In this document: in pieces, positions 1 through 12,309 of the stretch
How positions within the stretch are numbered: position 1 is the first letter of the stretch
How the letters are laid out: the number at the start of each line of letters is the position of its first letter
From: Dermanyssus gallinae
Lineage: Eukaryota; Arthropoda; Arachnida; Mesostigmata; Dermanyssidae
Direction of reading: 5' to 3'
Length of the DNA stretch: 64,000 nt
NCBI GenBank assembly: GCA_003439945.1
Contig: QVRM01000417.1
Location: forward strand, 90,678-154,677
Translations under genes and position numbers: made by a program
Notes under the pieces: generated by a model
What the model was told of the DNA's origin: nothing
What the model saw: only the letters and a program-made list of their open reading frames with translations
Databases searched by the model: none

Positions 1-1640
1 CGACATCTAACGCTGTCAATACAAATGACACAGAGCCAGGCGTGATAACCTCGGTTTACATCTGTATGTAATTAAGTGAGTGTAATATTTCTTTCGTTTT
101 TGTATATCATATTTGGTAACAATATATGCTAAGTTTTTATATAAAATGTTCCAAGTTTTTTTACGATGTTTTCCGAAACTATAGTATGGATTGGTTTTAA
201 TGTTAGACCTATCTGACTAATACCCAGTCAATATAACTCAACTCGTTTGGTAAAAAAAATTATTTGGTAGATATAACACCAGCTTGCCAGTTAGAACTCG
301 ACTCTAAGAGCTGCAAAAATCAGTAGATTTATAGAGGAACCAAGAACTCGAGTTTATGAAAAAAACGCTGGGCCGCAAATATGAATCTCTTAAATCGAAG
401 AATAAAAACACTATTACAATTATAGGTCCGTGTATAGAGCAACAATCGAAAAGTAGCTACTCTATATCGAGAATCTTGAGAAGGCACAATGAATCAAGTG
501 ATGCCTCATTGAAGGTAAAAATACATGCTATAAGTCCTATTGCAGTATCACTGGCTCACATGCAATGCAACCTGCCCATTTGGCATCGAAACCGCTAGAG
601 AAGCTCGTTATTACACAAAGACTGGCAAAGTAGCAGAGATGCTACCCAATCACTATTTGCAAATTCACCAAGGCTAACCGCCTTTTAAATCTACGCTTGT
701 AACTATTTTTTTATAAACTTTTATATCATGTTAGTGAAATTAATTAATTAACTTAGCAGAGTTGAATTGCCGTGGCGCTAGTAGTGGTCATGCGGTAGTG
801 AAGGGCTGGGGGGGGGGGGGGTATTTCTCCGCGCAACCAAGGTACTTCAGTCTCTTTGACATGGTTTTGTTTTCGGATTTATTTTGTAACTTAGGTATAT
901 ATGTATGTATATGACACAACAATTACCTGGTTTTCTATTTATTTAGCAAAGAGGAACATTTAAGTAAAGATTAGTAAAAAGCTTTAGAAGAAAGCAACAG
1001 TAAATGCTTATTAGTGTATTATATATATAATTAGCCCTTGTTGTTTATTAGTTTTGTAAATTAATGTTGTTCTCGCTGCCACCAGCAAAATATGTTTTAA
1101 AATTCAAGCTGTACCTTTTCAAATGACACGCCTATACCATTTCAAGCTTCAAAGATTTTACTGAATGAAAATATTTCTAGTGAAACTTAATATTTCAGAG
1201 AATGTAGGCAGCATTTTCTTTGCTATTAGCGCCCTGCTAAATAAGTCAAGTATCCTGCTATATGATGATATACATTTTTCGATGACACGCAGTAGAGCTT
1301 CTAGCCCGTGTTATAGTGCATGCATACAACAAAAAAAAACAGTATGTACTGAGGTACTGTGGTGCAGTGTTGGAAACATGTAGTGAAGTGTTTATGCTCA
1401 GTCTCGCAAAAAAATTAAATCCTGAAATGATGCAGACCATGCACCAGCCTTTAGCGTCTCCCGTTCCTAACGCGTTGCCTCCGGACCTCGGGGCTCACGT
1501 TTTCAGCTGCACTGAAGGTTACACGGAAAACCTTCCGTGCACCTGATTCAACCATGTGTTTGAGCTTTGCTTAGGCTTCTCCTAATATTAGCTTTTTGTT
1601 CTAATATTACGCTGCTTGCTTTTATTCACAACCTTCTTGA
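1..1640. other. AT-rich non-coding stretch, nothing recognised
   Basis: I see no protein family, RNA gene or transposon end here. The open frames are short, start at arbitrary places and look like chance. A run of about a dozen G residues lies near 808-821, and short TA-rich tracts lie near 895-915 and 1020-1030. The sequence reads as intergenic or intronic DNA. Confidence 0.5.
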
Positions 1641-1647
1641 AATCCTC

Positions 1648-1974
1648 TTATTCTGGCAGTTGGCGAGGTGTCGCCTCGGTGTTGATCGTCTGCACTGAAT
1701 CTTGGGTAATGCTACTCGGTCTCGCACGTTTCACATCACGGACGGGCAATCGGCATCCCTTAGTGTCCGTGGGCACTGGCTCGTCATCATTTTCGCGCAC
1801 GGGTGATGCGGTCGCCTGTGCAGTAGCACAATCTGCACCGGTGTTTCTTTCCACAGAGGTGATGACGACCCTCAGTCGTGATATACCATGCGACTCTGGT
1901 GGCTTATCCTGACCGGATATCGCAAGCCTTGGCATGCCTGTTCCATAACAAGCGCCGGAATACAAAATAAGCAA
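1648..1974 (-). other. Unrecognised 108-codon open frame, possibly a gag/ORF1 scrap
   Basis: This open frame is polar and rich in Ser, Thr, Pro, Arg and Asp. It has no cysteine knuckles or membrane segment. Past its stop, the same frame continues with a short basic stretch (EDFKKVVNKSK), the sort of tail seen at the end of some non-LTR ORF1 proteins. It lies just downstream, on the same strand, of the tRNA-like segment at 1985-2073, so both could belong to one mobile element. No family was recognised, and chance is a real alternative. Confidence 0.25.
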
Positions 1975-1984
1975 ATGCCCCGGG

Positions 1985-2073
1985 AAAAAATGAGAAAAAG
2001 AAACGAGCAGGCTTGGTTATTAAACCCAGTGCTGTTATGTAGTAGTCGATTGCCCTGCCACTAGGCCACGACG
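1985..2073 (-). repeat. Possible tRNA-derived SINE head
   Basis: Read on the minus strand, the segment contains TGGCCTAGTGGC, a good match to the RNA polymerase III A box. About 35 bases further on is GGTTTAATAACC, a degenerate B box. The spacing suits a tRNA gene, but the arms do not fold cleanly, so a SINE head is likelier than a functional tRNA. There is no second copy in the window to confirm it. Confidence 0.35.
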
Positions 2074-2079
2074 ACCTGT

Positions 2080-3520
2080 TGGATTGTGTAGCCTCTAAGC
2101 TACAAACGTTCTCATCAGTAATTACAAGTAAACCTCTGATCTACGATAGCAAATCGAACTCGGTCAGCTGGCGGGCTCAAAATGAAACCGATTCCTAAGG
2201 GACGCTACCAAACTGTCTCCGAGCGTGTAGATTCACCAGCCGAACGTCCACTACACACAGAGTCGTTCGTTCGATTATCACTATCAAAGTCGAAGTCAAA
2301 CCTAAAAAAACAACGGTTTATGAGAACTGACAAAAAACAAGATTGCATTCTGCCGAATCAACAGCGCCAAAAACATTGCATATGTCTACGTATCCTATTA
2401 TAGAAATAGTAAAACATATTTCTAGCCATTGGTATTGTTTCCACGTAATAGTTTCCTTCGTAAGATCATTTAAGTAAACGACTATAGAAAACTAAATTTC
2501 TACTGTTTTTCAGCTTAGTAACTCTGACCAAATTGGCGGATCCCGTTTTACAAAAAAAAGTTAAATCTATTCTTACTAACACAACGATCAAGAAATGTGG
2601 TGACTTCCTGAGTAAATGAATCTTCTATAGTAAATGAGGAGTCTACAATATTGCGATATTATAACAGTTCGCTTTATTGAAAAAGTTATACTTATACATC
2701 TTTACACATTTACATTTCTATGAAGTGTTGCATCATCTGCTAAGCAAACATATGTCCCGCGGTTGCGTTCAGTGCCATATCCTTTGGCAAAACATTTACT
2801 CCATGTCTTCCATGTGTCCAGGACGCAGCTGAACATACGATTAAGTCTCCCGTCATTTATTTTTATCATTTGTGTATAATACGTCGTCTTGCCTGTACAA
2901 TGAACCTAAAATGCAGTTGTGTGATAATATTGATACGATTTATATCACAGTAGCCATCAAAAGTAGCCTGACATATTTATCTCGTTTAAATGTTTTGAAG
3001 TCGTTCACGGTCCTGCTTGGAACCAGCGTCTATTTATATGACAGGCAGTATATACGTGTTAAAGGCGTTTCGTATTTTTTAAATCATTTTCGGCAACTCC
3101 ATTGTGTGCTTGGAAGATTTTAGATTTGTGTAGAGAATATAAATCAACGGGTCATGTAAAAATCCCCGTAGATACCCAGATGTTAATAGTAATTATAACA
3201 CGAAAAGTCCTTTCACGCAAGAAGGTCGCAATCTAGTTTATTAGAGCCGAAATCCAACGCAGTATGAAAGGACGTAAATTAGGTTGCAAAAGCCGACTTG
3301 ACACCGAACTAGGCTACGCTCACACATCGATATTCATTAAAGCACACTGCAAAGTCATGTTGAGTATCGAGAAGTTGAAGAATCGCGGACTGTCCCGGCA
3401 GGTGAGCGAATTGATCGTGAGTTATGAGCGACTGAGAGTTAGTATTCATGACGATTTTTATAACAGATGACTGTTTCAATCAAATGTTTTCGTTAATAGA
3501 AGTAGGTTAGGGAGACCTTT
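2080..3520. other. Non-coding stretch with one exon-like segment
   Basis: No family is recognised. An open frame at 3264-3470 contains CAG followed by GTGAGC near 3401, which matches a strong 5' splice site. The upstream sequence lacks a convincing pyrimidine-rich acceptor, so I do not call an exon. The rest is AT-rich with short chance frames. Confidence 0.4.
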
Positions 3521-3530
3521 ATCTTGGCTT

Positions 3531-3752
3531 TTATTTGTGAAAGGCGTAAAAATAAATCCGGAAAGATAGCATTCGTCGCCGAATTTCGGAACTGTTTAAA
3601 TAGGTTTTTGCAAAATGCCTAAAAAAGATGCTTGCCTTCTCTAATTCTTGTCTTGTAATCGCGCCATCTCCTCTTTTAATAGTCATAAGGGCGTACATTA
3701 ATTTAACGTCAGGTATGGCTGAAGACATCCTCAGGAAAACCGGTGGCCGCAA
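3531..3752 (-). pseudogene. CR1/RTE-like RT linker fragment
   Basis: The 73-residue frame includes IKRGDGAITRQELEKA followed by an FFRHFAKTY stretch. This is the layout of the linker just before the RT domain in CR1-, Jockey- and RTE-like elements, where a DG turn and an 'EKA..fFa' helix are typical. No downstream RT motif follows in frame, so only a scrap survives. Identification rests on pattern memory of the family, and a chance frame cannot be excluded. Confidence 0.35.
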
Positions 3753-3759
3753 CCTGACA

Positions 3760-4750
3760 CTTCAAGATAACGCATTGAGGGTTTACAGTCAAATATAACT
3801 CACGGAAGAGTACGGAGCATGCGAAATTTCGGCTGTTTGGCTCTTCCATTATTTTGCAGAGATGCTCGTTTACTGAGAAAATTGTTTAGGTCAACGATAT
3901 AGGGCCTGCCCAAAGACACGACCAAAGATATGGTAGATTTGTCCTGTACGAGCCCGGACACTATAAAGTGGCCCATATTGAGAGACTGAATTTACGGCAG
4001 TCCACGCGACCCAGATGCATAGTCATGGAAAAACAGGAGCCAGCCTCTCTTGTTTGGACGTTCTAGTGAAATATTGTTATGCAAACGTTTTCGCAGTTCT
4101 GCAATTTGCAGACGAAGTTTAGGAACTAGAACAGTTTCTTTTCAAAAGAGATGACGACTACTTTCGTTTTCATAGAAGTTTTCTTACTCATTTGGCGCAG
4201 TTTAATGATCATGACATTCGGTTGGTTAACTCTGCCTAACGCATCTCTTTGTCATCTTTACTATCATTATTTACATGATAGGGGATGAAAATACTAATAA
4301 TAATAATAATAATAATGCACACTCCACAACTGTATCGTTTATTGGACAATTTTTTTTTATTTATTAAAAAACAGTAGTACTAAATAGTAATAACTCTGAT
4401 AATTATTTATAATAATATTAATACTATATTAAAAATACCTTAGTGTCTTTCCTTATTTACCTTCTGGTCTGCCTTTAGTGCCACGTTCTTCATTTAGATG
4501 TATTTATGTATTTTCTTATAGCCAGCTCCTTGTCTCTGTTCATCCAACTCGCTCTCGGCGCGTTGACTTTCTAGAGCATTCATCTTTTCAGTAACGCTTT
4601 GCGCTGCGATTCTCGTAGGGGTAGCGCCAATAGCAACAGCAGCTGCAACAACTAGCCTTCTCATTTTTTTGCTACCCTTTCTGACCGCAAACAGACCACC
4701 AACTGCAGTGGTCCAGTATAGGACGCACGCCGATTATTTGAGAGTCGGCT
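3760..4750. other. Non-coding stretch with short TAA repeats
   Basis: Nothing coding is recognised. A short (TAA)n tract lies near 4291-4314, within TA-rich DNA that extends to about 4440. Confidence 0.45.
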
Positions 4751-5560
4751 CAATAGATGACCAAGATGAAGTTAGTATGTCACCCTACAGATAAACACCG
4801 TGATGATGACAGTTTTTCCTACATGTTCTGCGAGGTCAAAGGGCCACCGAGAACCGTAGCGCCACAGCAGTATACGGCTAGCAAAATTAATGCGTACATT
4901 GACTGGCTAGGTCTGCTGCGAGGTTGTCAAAGGCGTCAATCGCGAAGACACACGCAACTTGTATGTCGACGACGACGACTACGACGACTACGACGACGAT
5001 GACCGTAACGCGGCAGCGTTGCTCAGAGGCCTCGATTGGCTCCGCAAGGCCGGACCCGGAGCGGGTCCTGCTGACCAGCCGACAACAACCGAAGTACAAC
5101 GACGCACAACGGTTGTGCAGTGCGTCTCGTCGATACGGTGCCCACAATATTGCCGAAAGGTCCCCTGAAGCTGCGTCCTTCCTTGCGTCTTGGTTGGCAG
5201 CCCATAGCCGCCTACGGCCATTTGGAGACGATAGCCGTTAATCTTGCCCAATTCGGCAGGAGCGGCTGCGGTGGCGATCACCACCGCCCGGCGGTTGCGG
5301 CAACTGGTCATTGTGAGCTCCGACTGGTTTATTGTGTGGGTAGACCGCGCGCGGGGCAATGGTGAGTGAGTACGCGGACAGGCAAATAAGTAGTCGATGG
5401 CCGAGGTTTACGACGCAACCGACGTATACGAGTACACACACACACACATACACGCACCTGCTCTTCGACCGGCGACAGATAGAGCGACAACAGGTCTTGC
5501 CGAAACCTCGACAAAGTGATGCGCGGCAACATCCGAAGTGCACGGCTAACACACGACATA
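4750..5560. promoter_or_regulatory. GC-rich, CpG-rich island with ACG triplets
   Basis: Base composition shifts sharply from AT-rich flanks to CpG-rich sequence. It contains an imperfect (ACG)n run at about 4966-5002 and a short CA repeat near 5434-5450. All six frames are partly open because of the composition, and none shows a domain. The island ends about 90 bases before a (TA)n tract at 5651. It could be a promoter or first-exon region of an unseen gene. Confidence 0.3.
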
Positions 5561-5650
5561 CATGTCCATATATGGTAGTGTAGAGCGAGCACGTGTTGTC
5601 TACCTTTAGCGAATAATTATACAATTATAAAAAAGAAAAAAAATAACGAT

Positions 5651-5672
5651 TATATATATATATATATATATA
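5651..5672. repeat. (TA)n microsatellite
   Basis: Perfect TA dinucleotide tract downstream of the GC-rich island, with further interrupted TA stretches to about 5740. Confidence 0.9.
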
Positions 5673-6257
5673 GATATTGTTTATACATGACATTGTATAC
5701 ATATACGTCATGTACATAGTCGAATATATATATATACATACATATAAGGATGAGAGAACACTTGTCGCAAGTCGGCAATAAGCTCCTGATTGCGAGACCA
5801 AACAGAAGACCAGATCGACGACCTAAATCGAATTTCAAAGACATTTAGCATGCAAGTTAAAGATACCATGCTCTAGCTCTAAGACATTAAACTGACCCTT
5901 GGGGGCTGCCTTTAATTTGCTGGAAAGTAATCCGATAGGATTGTGATTGTGCCAAGAGTCAAATTGCTGTTTTACTCGTATCGTACTATGAATGTATTTT
6001 CACTTGATAAGTTCGGTGACATTGTTGTGGTGCAGACAGAGCATGGAATGCATATTACAAACTTTTGTAACTGTACGCGCGTGTTCGACACGTTATGTGA
6101 CTAATTGTATTTACTTATCTTTCTTGTTGGTCTTCGTGTGTGCTATGCTACTATTTACCAAAAACGGCGTGTGGTTTTAACGGCTTTTCGCTAGGAATCA
6201 TCCAGACGTTGGGAGAACACGTGTATTATCTAACGAAGCAATTTAATAATATATTTA

Positions 6258-7333
6258 GAGGGGCAGAATCCCGGAAGGTGCATGTGGGGAAGCAGCAGAG
6301 GATTTGAGCATGGCGTTTAATGAAAAAAAGAGCGCAGTTTTAGTATTTAATGGGACTAGGGGGGCAAGGAAGCTTTTAGTACAGAGAGAAGAATTAGATT
6401 ATAAAAGTCAGTACAAGTATCTTGGGGTGATAATGACCACAGGGGATGATTATTTAGAGGAAGAGATAATTCGGAGGCGGAAGACTGAAAGAGGAAGAAA
6501 TGCAGTAAGGTGTAAGGGCCTCTGGAGGTTTAATAAATATATAGTAACAAGGAATACATGGAAAACCATGTGTGTGCCGGGATTAACCTTTGCTAATGCC
6601 TCTCTGGCCCTCCACAGCGCAGGGTTGAGAAAGAAGTTAGAAACATTACAAAGAGAGGTGATAAGATTTGCATTGGATTGCCGTTTTAGTTGCGCCAGGG
6701 AATTTATTGAGGGCGAAGGGGGAATGTCAAAACAAAGGGAAGTACAAAGTAAGCTTAGATTTAGTAGTAGGATTGAAAATATCACAAATAAAAGATGGGT
6801 TAAACAAATGCAGCTGGTAATAACGGCACTTAGGATTAAAACGAAGTGGGATCGCAGAGTAGAGTTCGCAGCTGGGGAGGGTTGGGTACAATAGTCAACA
6901 ATGGGCAAGAGCGAGGGTATCAGAAAAAATGGTGAAATTGAAGGTAAACAAGTCATATACAGACAAATGGAAATTGGCGATGGGTTCCAGGCGATGGGCT
7001 GATGCCAGGGCAGGGATGTTGGATACAAGGATACATAGAGCTAAATATAAGGAGGTGCAAAGTACAGAATGTCGAGCATGTGGGCTAGAGAATGAGTCAA
7101 TCGAGCATATTATTAAAGAATGTTTAGCCTTAGGGTGGAGCAGAATTATGGAGCTGTCGGAGGCCCTAGCTCTAAGACCAAATGTTTAAATGACGTGGTC
7201 GATATTGCACAGAAGAGGTTGTCACAGTGGAAAGCAAATACTCAGTAGGTATTGAAGTATACATGGATTATATGGATGCGTAGGTAATATATATGCTGCC
7301 GCTCTAAGCGCCCCTGATATAAAAGGGTGACAT
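6258..7333 (+). mobile_element. Non-LTR retrotransposon 3' remnant, family B copy 1
   Basis: This is the C-terminal part of a reverse transcriptase plus its 3' untranslated end. The frame from 6304 to 6894 carries an FNEKKSAVLVF segment, the YKYLGV motif of the RT palm/thumb border and the RNTWKTMCVPGLTFANA block. These resemble RT families I recall from ticks. After a stop near 6894 the protein resumes in another frame (6929-7189) and ends with a cysteine/histidine module, CRACGLENESIEHIIKEC. The catalytic YADD region is missing, so the copy is 5' truncated at about 6258. The 3' end is set by comparison with the copy at 22078-22911: both end at the same GATATAAAAGGGTGACATG. Confidence 0.75.
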
Positions 7334-7372
7334 GCGTTTTTAGGTATACATGCCAAGCGAACAATACATCAG

Positions 7373-7391
7373 TATATATATATATATATAT
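7373..7391. repeat. (TA)n microsatellite
   Basis: Short perfect TA tract just upstream of GC-rich sequence. Confidence 0.85.
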
Positions 7392-7710
7392 GTGGCCGGG
7401 CGCACCCGGCGCGGATATGCTTCAGCTCTCGCGGAGGCAGGCAAGGTGAGAAAGTACCAGAACATCGGGTACCCGTACGGGTTTTACCCACTTGACTTCG
7501 AGATACTTGACGGGCCGGGCCTGTCCACACGCGGTTTGCTATAAAAGGTCGGGAAGCGACTAGTTCCAGCCAGCGGTGATAAGCGAGCGGGCGATTTTTT
7601 TAGACAGCGCCTGTTGCTGGATGTGCATCGCGGCCTCGGTCCGGAAAACCCTCGAGAGATGGTTGGTCCCGTTATTGGACCCTTCATAAATGTGCACACG
7701 TTCGCGGGGA
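7392..7710 (+). promoter_or_regulatory. GC-rich segment with TATA-like motif
   Basis: A CpG-rich block of about 300 bp holds TATAAAAGG at 7540-7548, set in GC-rich sequence, which is the layout of a core promoter. No open frame downstream is convincing. It could be the promoter of a mobile element or of an unseen gene, or it could be chance. Confidence 0.25.
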
Positions 7711-7719
7711 CCCAAATGT

Positions 7720-8760
7720 CATGTTCTCATCGTTGGTGATCGATTACAATGACAACAAACAACAAAAGATGTTCAACATAAGTGTAGGTATTGTTTGGTA
7801 AAATTTGAAATTTGTTGTTATGGGTACGAATACAGTAGACTAGTTATAGAAACATATATGCGAGTATTCACTTATATAAGTTAGTCTCTCTGGCTTCCCT
7901 GATCTAGCAAGCAATAGCAAGTAGTGGACAAAAATGGTGAGAATAATGTCCAAACTCGAATTGTGTAGTAGTAGTCAATTATTTATTATTTACATTACAC
8001 GTGTGTACAGTAGTACATGTGTTCAGTATTATTAACGTTTTTCAATATACTGACTAACCTACAATGCCCATTTGACAATGCTGCAGTAGTAGTGTGCACG
8101 ACGATGGTTGCTGTTGTTGGGAATGTCAATCAATACAAACGTTAAGAAAACGTATTATATTTCAGTTGGTGTATAGCAATATGCTGGTCACTATGAATGT
8201 TTCCATATTGTACGATATTGTCTGAATAACGGATATAGATGAAAGCTAGCGTATGTCGGAAACAAAGCACAACGCAACATTTATTAAAACAGCGCATGAT
8301 CTTCTGACCTCTAGTGCTGCGTTGGCCTCATAAATTCCATACACTCCATGTTGCGCGTAAAGGGCATTGCCAGTGAGTGGAAAGCGTGGAGGATATAGAG
8401 ATTTAGAAAAAGAGAAAGATATACAATCAATTAGTTCAGCGTTTTTTGTGGTGGAGGTGTTAAATGCAGTCACGCACTATCTCAAGTGTCTATGTCAAGC
8501 AGTGTGGAACTCTGCCCCAATAGCTGGATGTTATTCCGTTGAGACCCATACCCACTAAACGCACCCCCCCTTTAAGAATTTACTCTCTGATAGCCCAAAT
8601 ATTCATAGAACAGTACTATGAGCTATTAGGAAAAGTGGCGAGCGCCCATTTAGATCAATTGGCTGGGTACGCTCATAGGTTTCCGCGTTTGCAAGCCCGA
8701 CACTTGCAAGCCCGTTTTCGTTGAGCTGCACTTCTCTGCGGCTGCTCTCGAATTGAAGCT
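7720..8760. other. Non-coding stretch, nothing recognised
   Basis: AT-rich sequence with short chance frames. I see no transposon ends or RNA gene. Confidence 0.4.
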
Positions 8761-8776
8761 GTGTCTGCGCTTCTCT

Positions 8777-9785
8777 TCATCTTCTGTATTTCTCCTGGAG
8801 GACCTTTTTTGCCGTAGCTGTTCTTAGCTTCCAGGCCTGCTTACTGGAAGCGATGTATTTTGTAAATTCTATAAGGCTGACCCGAGGTGGATCGCTGACC
8901 TCGTGTGGAGCCATATCCCTGATCCATTTCTCTCGGACTTGTCTGTTTGCCCTTAACCGCGCAGCCTCCCAGGCCGAGGACTGTAGCAGCGTACTACTTG
9001 AAGTGTCCTCACATGCCTCTTGGCAGAACACGCATATCGCCGACGGAGTCTTTACAATTTGGAACAACTACGAGTTGAAGTTTGGATGCCCTGTGAGGAG
9101 CTGGGTGAGGTTGTAGGTAAGGACATTCCTTTCCGTGTCCTTTTCCGTCTGCGAGGGTGCACCTAAGTCCCATAATCGCTGCCCCTCAAATGCCTTGAGA
9201 CCTCCGGGGGATCGACCCTGCCCGTACCAGAGCAGCATTCGTGCTGACTATGCGGTACTACTGGATTACCCTTAGGGCTGCAAACCTCCGGGTTCTTCCT
9301 AGCATTTGCTTCGCTTTCCTCATCTTGAGAGTCGCCCTTATCTAAGATGGCGCTCCGAATAATGCTACTGATTCTGCAACCGTCATTAGCAGTGCCCTCG
9401 TGCGGGCCTAAGGACTATGGATGTTCGGCAGGATTTTGGCTATAACGCGCACTGCCCAGGCTGCTTTTGTCGTTGCCTTTTCCATGTGGCTGATGTTGTT
9501 CGTCGTGGTGTTCAGCGTGACCCCGAGGTAGCAGGCTTCCTTTACCATTTTAATGTTCTGACCGTCGAGCTGTAAAGTGAGCGGACAAATCCTCTTCCTC
9601 GCTGTAAGAAGTATTGTTTCGCTTTTTTGCAGGGCCAATCTAAGTCCTGCTGCGTTTATCCACTTTCACATCAGATAAACAGCTTTGTTCATATTTAGTT
9701 CAAGCTCGTCGGCAGTTTTAGCCAGCACGCTTATCACTAGGTCGTCGTCATAGGCCACTGTGTCCACTCCTTGGGGGAGGCCTGT
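8777..9785 (-). mobile_element. R1-like non-LTR retrotransposon, decayed RT half
   Basis: On the minus strand this reads as the second half of an R1-like RT. Near 9760 is AYDDDLVIS, where the catalytic YADD has become YDDD. It is followed by KWINAAGLRLALQKSE and the typical block LQLDGQ.., YLGVTLNT and KATTKAAWAV (frame 9408-9638). Several frameshifts later come LTQLLTGH and a zinc-binding tail, CVFCQEACEDT (frame 8777-9067). The N-terminal half and endonuclease are absent, so the copy is truncated and dead. No identifiable 3' end was found. Confidence 0.7.
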
Positions 9786-9810
9786 CAGATTAGTTCAGCG
9801 TTAATCGCAT

Positions 9811-9891
9811 TGGCTGTTTGCGGGCTACCACGATAGTCGGAACAGGTATGTCGGACATTTACGATAGTCGGAACAAACAGCCGACATACCG
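9811..9891. repeat. Interleaved direct and inverted repeats
   Basis: The 15-mer ACGATAGTCGGAACA occurs twice, near 9830 and 9861. GGTATGTCGG at 9845-9854 is inverted as CCGACATACC at 9881-9890. GGCTGTTTG near 9814 is inverted as CAAACAGCC just before that. The arrangement could fold or could be paired binding sites. Confidence 0.6.
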
Positions 9892-9919
9892 GCGGCAGTT
9901 GACAGCACTAATACGACCG

Positions 9920-9955
9920 TCTCTCTATAAAACCCGTCGTAGCCTGTCAGTTCTT
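9920..9955 (+). promoter_or_regulatory. Candidate core promoter (TATA plus TCAGT)
   Basis: TATAAAAC at 9926-9933 is followed by TCAGTT at 9947-9952, which matches the arthropod initiator TCAGT. The spacing of about 23 bases is a little short. It lies just downstream of the interleaved repeats. A promoter of a lost element (for example a solo LTR) would fit, but no LTR ends were seen. Confidence 0.25.
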
Positions 9956-10406
9956 ATCAAAATGTAGTTAGCATAACTCTTGCTCGCCTAGCGCTGTTAT
10001 TCGACGACGCAGCAGCCCGAAATCACGAGATACTAACGCTTGAGTGCATAGGCTCCGCACGCTGGCTCAATATACTCGTATATATACGCCTAGCCCAAAA
10101 TGCATGTGCACACGGGCATATATTCGCACGTTATCTCACCTCACTTGAGAGCTATCTTTCGTTATTCTCCTAGGTAGAATGCCTCCTTATGGACGCTATC
10201 TGGCACCTATTATAAAGGTACCTACACGGCACTTAGTCGCAGTAATAGTAAAACGAAAGTGTTTTTATGGAAATGGTTGCCACATGTAGTACTACCAGAA
10301 GCAGCATCGGTACATTTTAGAGGGGTCACAGGAAACAGCTTGCAGGCAAATGGTGGTTGGGAAAGAGAGATGTTGCAAAACCAAGGAGAAGCCAGGGGCC
10401 AAAGAG

Positions 10407-10482
10407 GAAGTTGGGAACCCAGCACAAAGTTAGAAATTCAAGATGAAGTTGGGAACCCAACATAAAGTTAGGCATTCAAGAA
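10407..10482. repeat. 38-bp tandem repeat, two units plus decayed third
   Basis: Units at 10407-10444 and 10445-10482 share GAAGTTGGGAACCCA and AAAGTTAG at the same offsets. A degenerate third unit appears to follow from about 10483. Confidence 0.7.
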
Positions 10483-10741
10483 AAAGTTAGAAGCCACACG
10501 ATAGTATTAGAAGTTCGGGGCCAAAAGAAACTTGGGGATACAAGGGGACGCTGGGGACTCAATAGGGCTAGAGAACTAGAAAAGAGAAGTTAGGAAAACA
10601 ATACTTTAGGACATGAGCGTGGGCTGTGAACCGTGTACGGAGACCCGCTGTAAAAGTAACAGCGACAAAGGTACAGGCAATAGAAATGGACAGTGTAGAA
10701 GAACACAATAGCTCCAAGCTACGCTACGAGATAATTATCAC

Positions 10742-11250
10742 ATGCTAGATGTTACGCCGTTAGCACTACCGTCCGTCTGTCCGTCCGTCCGTCCGCCCGC
10801 TTACCGCTTGCTTGGTTGCCAGCCGATTCGTTCAATGCGTCGTTTGTTCACTGATCGTTGTCGTCGTTGCCGTCGAAGGCCAGTTTGGCAGCCTGCGGTC
10901 CTGGTAGCGTTTGCTGTTCGGGCCATGCTGAGCGATAGTTGTAATAGCGACGATGACAGTGGTCGTGGAGAGGTGGTGGTGTGTGTCCTTGTCGACGCGG
11001 CCTGATGCGGTCAAGCGTTGCTTGCTGCTCAATGGCAGCAAAATGACCATAGGGCCGACCGACCCACCGAACAAGCGACGATTGCCTTCACAGGCGTTCA
11101 GTGGTGAACCGCGGGGCCTGCATCTGACACTGTCATCGTACCACCGTCGCTGGTGGCTTTGGTCGCTAAAAGTGGCTGTTCGAAGCGGACCGCGCGAGAC
11201 TAAGTGGGACTCGTTGGCAGAATTCACCTACAGTGGCGGCTATTGTGTGC
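10742..11250. promoter_or_regulatory. GC-rich, CpG-rich island
   Basis: The block begins with a (GTCC)n-like run at about 10768-10798 and stays CpG-rich for roughly 500 bp. Several frames are open by composition, and none carries a recognisable domain. A similar pyrimidine-rich lead-in (CTGTCCGTCC) occurs in the island at 42.6 kb. A long (TA)n tract follows about 90 bp downstream. A promoter or first-exon region is possible. Confidence 0.3.
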
Positions 11251-11340
11251 ACGCGTGCATACTGCTTGTTTCAAACGGGGCTCTGAGCGTTAAAGCAGGT
11301 GTCCTACATCCAGTTGTTTTCTCTTTATTTCTCTGTCTGT

Positions 11341-11610
<270 letters not shown>

Positions 11611-11767
11611 TAAATTCATTTCATTTATTTCCACACCATGTTGGGTAAAACAATACCTAATCTATACCTACATACAAACAAACACGTTGGCAACAAATAA
11701 GCCGTAACACACATATTTACAGCGGTAAGTTACCAGAAGCATTCGCCAATCGTGATAACGAGATGAA

Positions 11768-12277
11768 ATATATACAGTGAGTGGCGTGATACCTTGAACA
11801 TGGATTGCTACAATTTTTACAAACACAAGATTCATTCGGCTCATGGAATACCACTGTGCCACACACGACGTGGTGATACCCGTGCACTGCAAATCGCGTA
11901 ACAATATGGCGGTTAGTCCTACCTACATCTTTCCATGAATCTCAGCCATGAGCCCCAACTGTGTAAAATTCTGGATCAATTTCTGCCATTTTAACTTCGT
12001 ATTCACTGATGAAACGATCGTATCCCGGTGTCGCAGGGAGATTCAGTCGCCTCTTCAGGTCCTCTACGAACAGCGGGGTATCTGCCAGCAAGTACACGAG
12101 TCTATTACGAGCTGAGCTGTGCACCCCAAGCACTCGCTTCAGAAACGCGGATTTAACTCCATTAAGGGTAGTCAGGTTAGCCGGCGTTAGCTTCGTCCAG
12201 ATGACCTCTATGCCGTACGAAGCAATTGGTGCGATCTTCAAGTCGAAGAGCGCAATAGCGGTGCGCACGGACATCAC
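11768..12277 (-). mobile_element. Family E non-LTR RT tail, remnant copy
   Basis: The frame 11942-12277 reads TAIALFDLKIAPIASYGIEV, then VKSAFLKRVLG and ARNRLVYLLADTPLFVEDL. These blocks match the better-preserved element at 15643-18145. After a frame break near 11942 the homology continues as NRHIVTRFAVHGYHHVVC and then the cysteine cluster CVCKNC..PCSRYHA, ending near 11768. Only the RT thumb and C-terminal module remain. The upstream edge coincides with a (TA)n tract at about 12292. Confidence 0.7.
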
Positions 12278-12309
12278 ATATATGTGTATAAATATATATA
12301 TATATATAC

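Noticed and set aside
6450..7028. 192-codon minus-strand frame
   Set aside because: Antisense of the family B RT remnant. It has no domain of its own.
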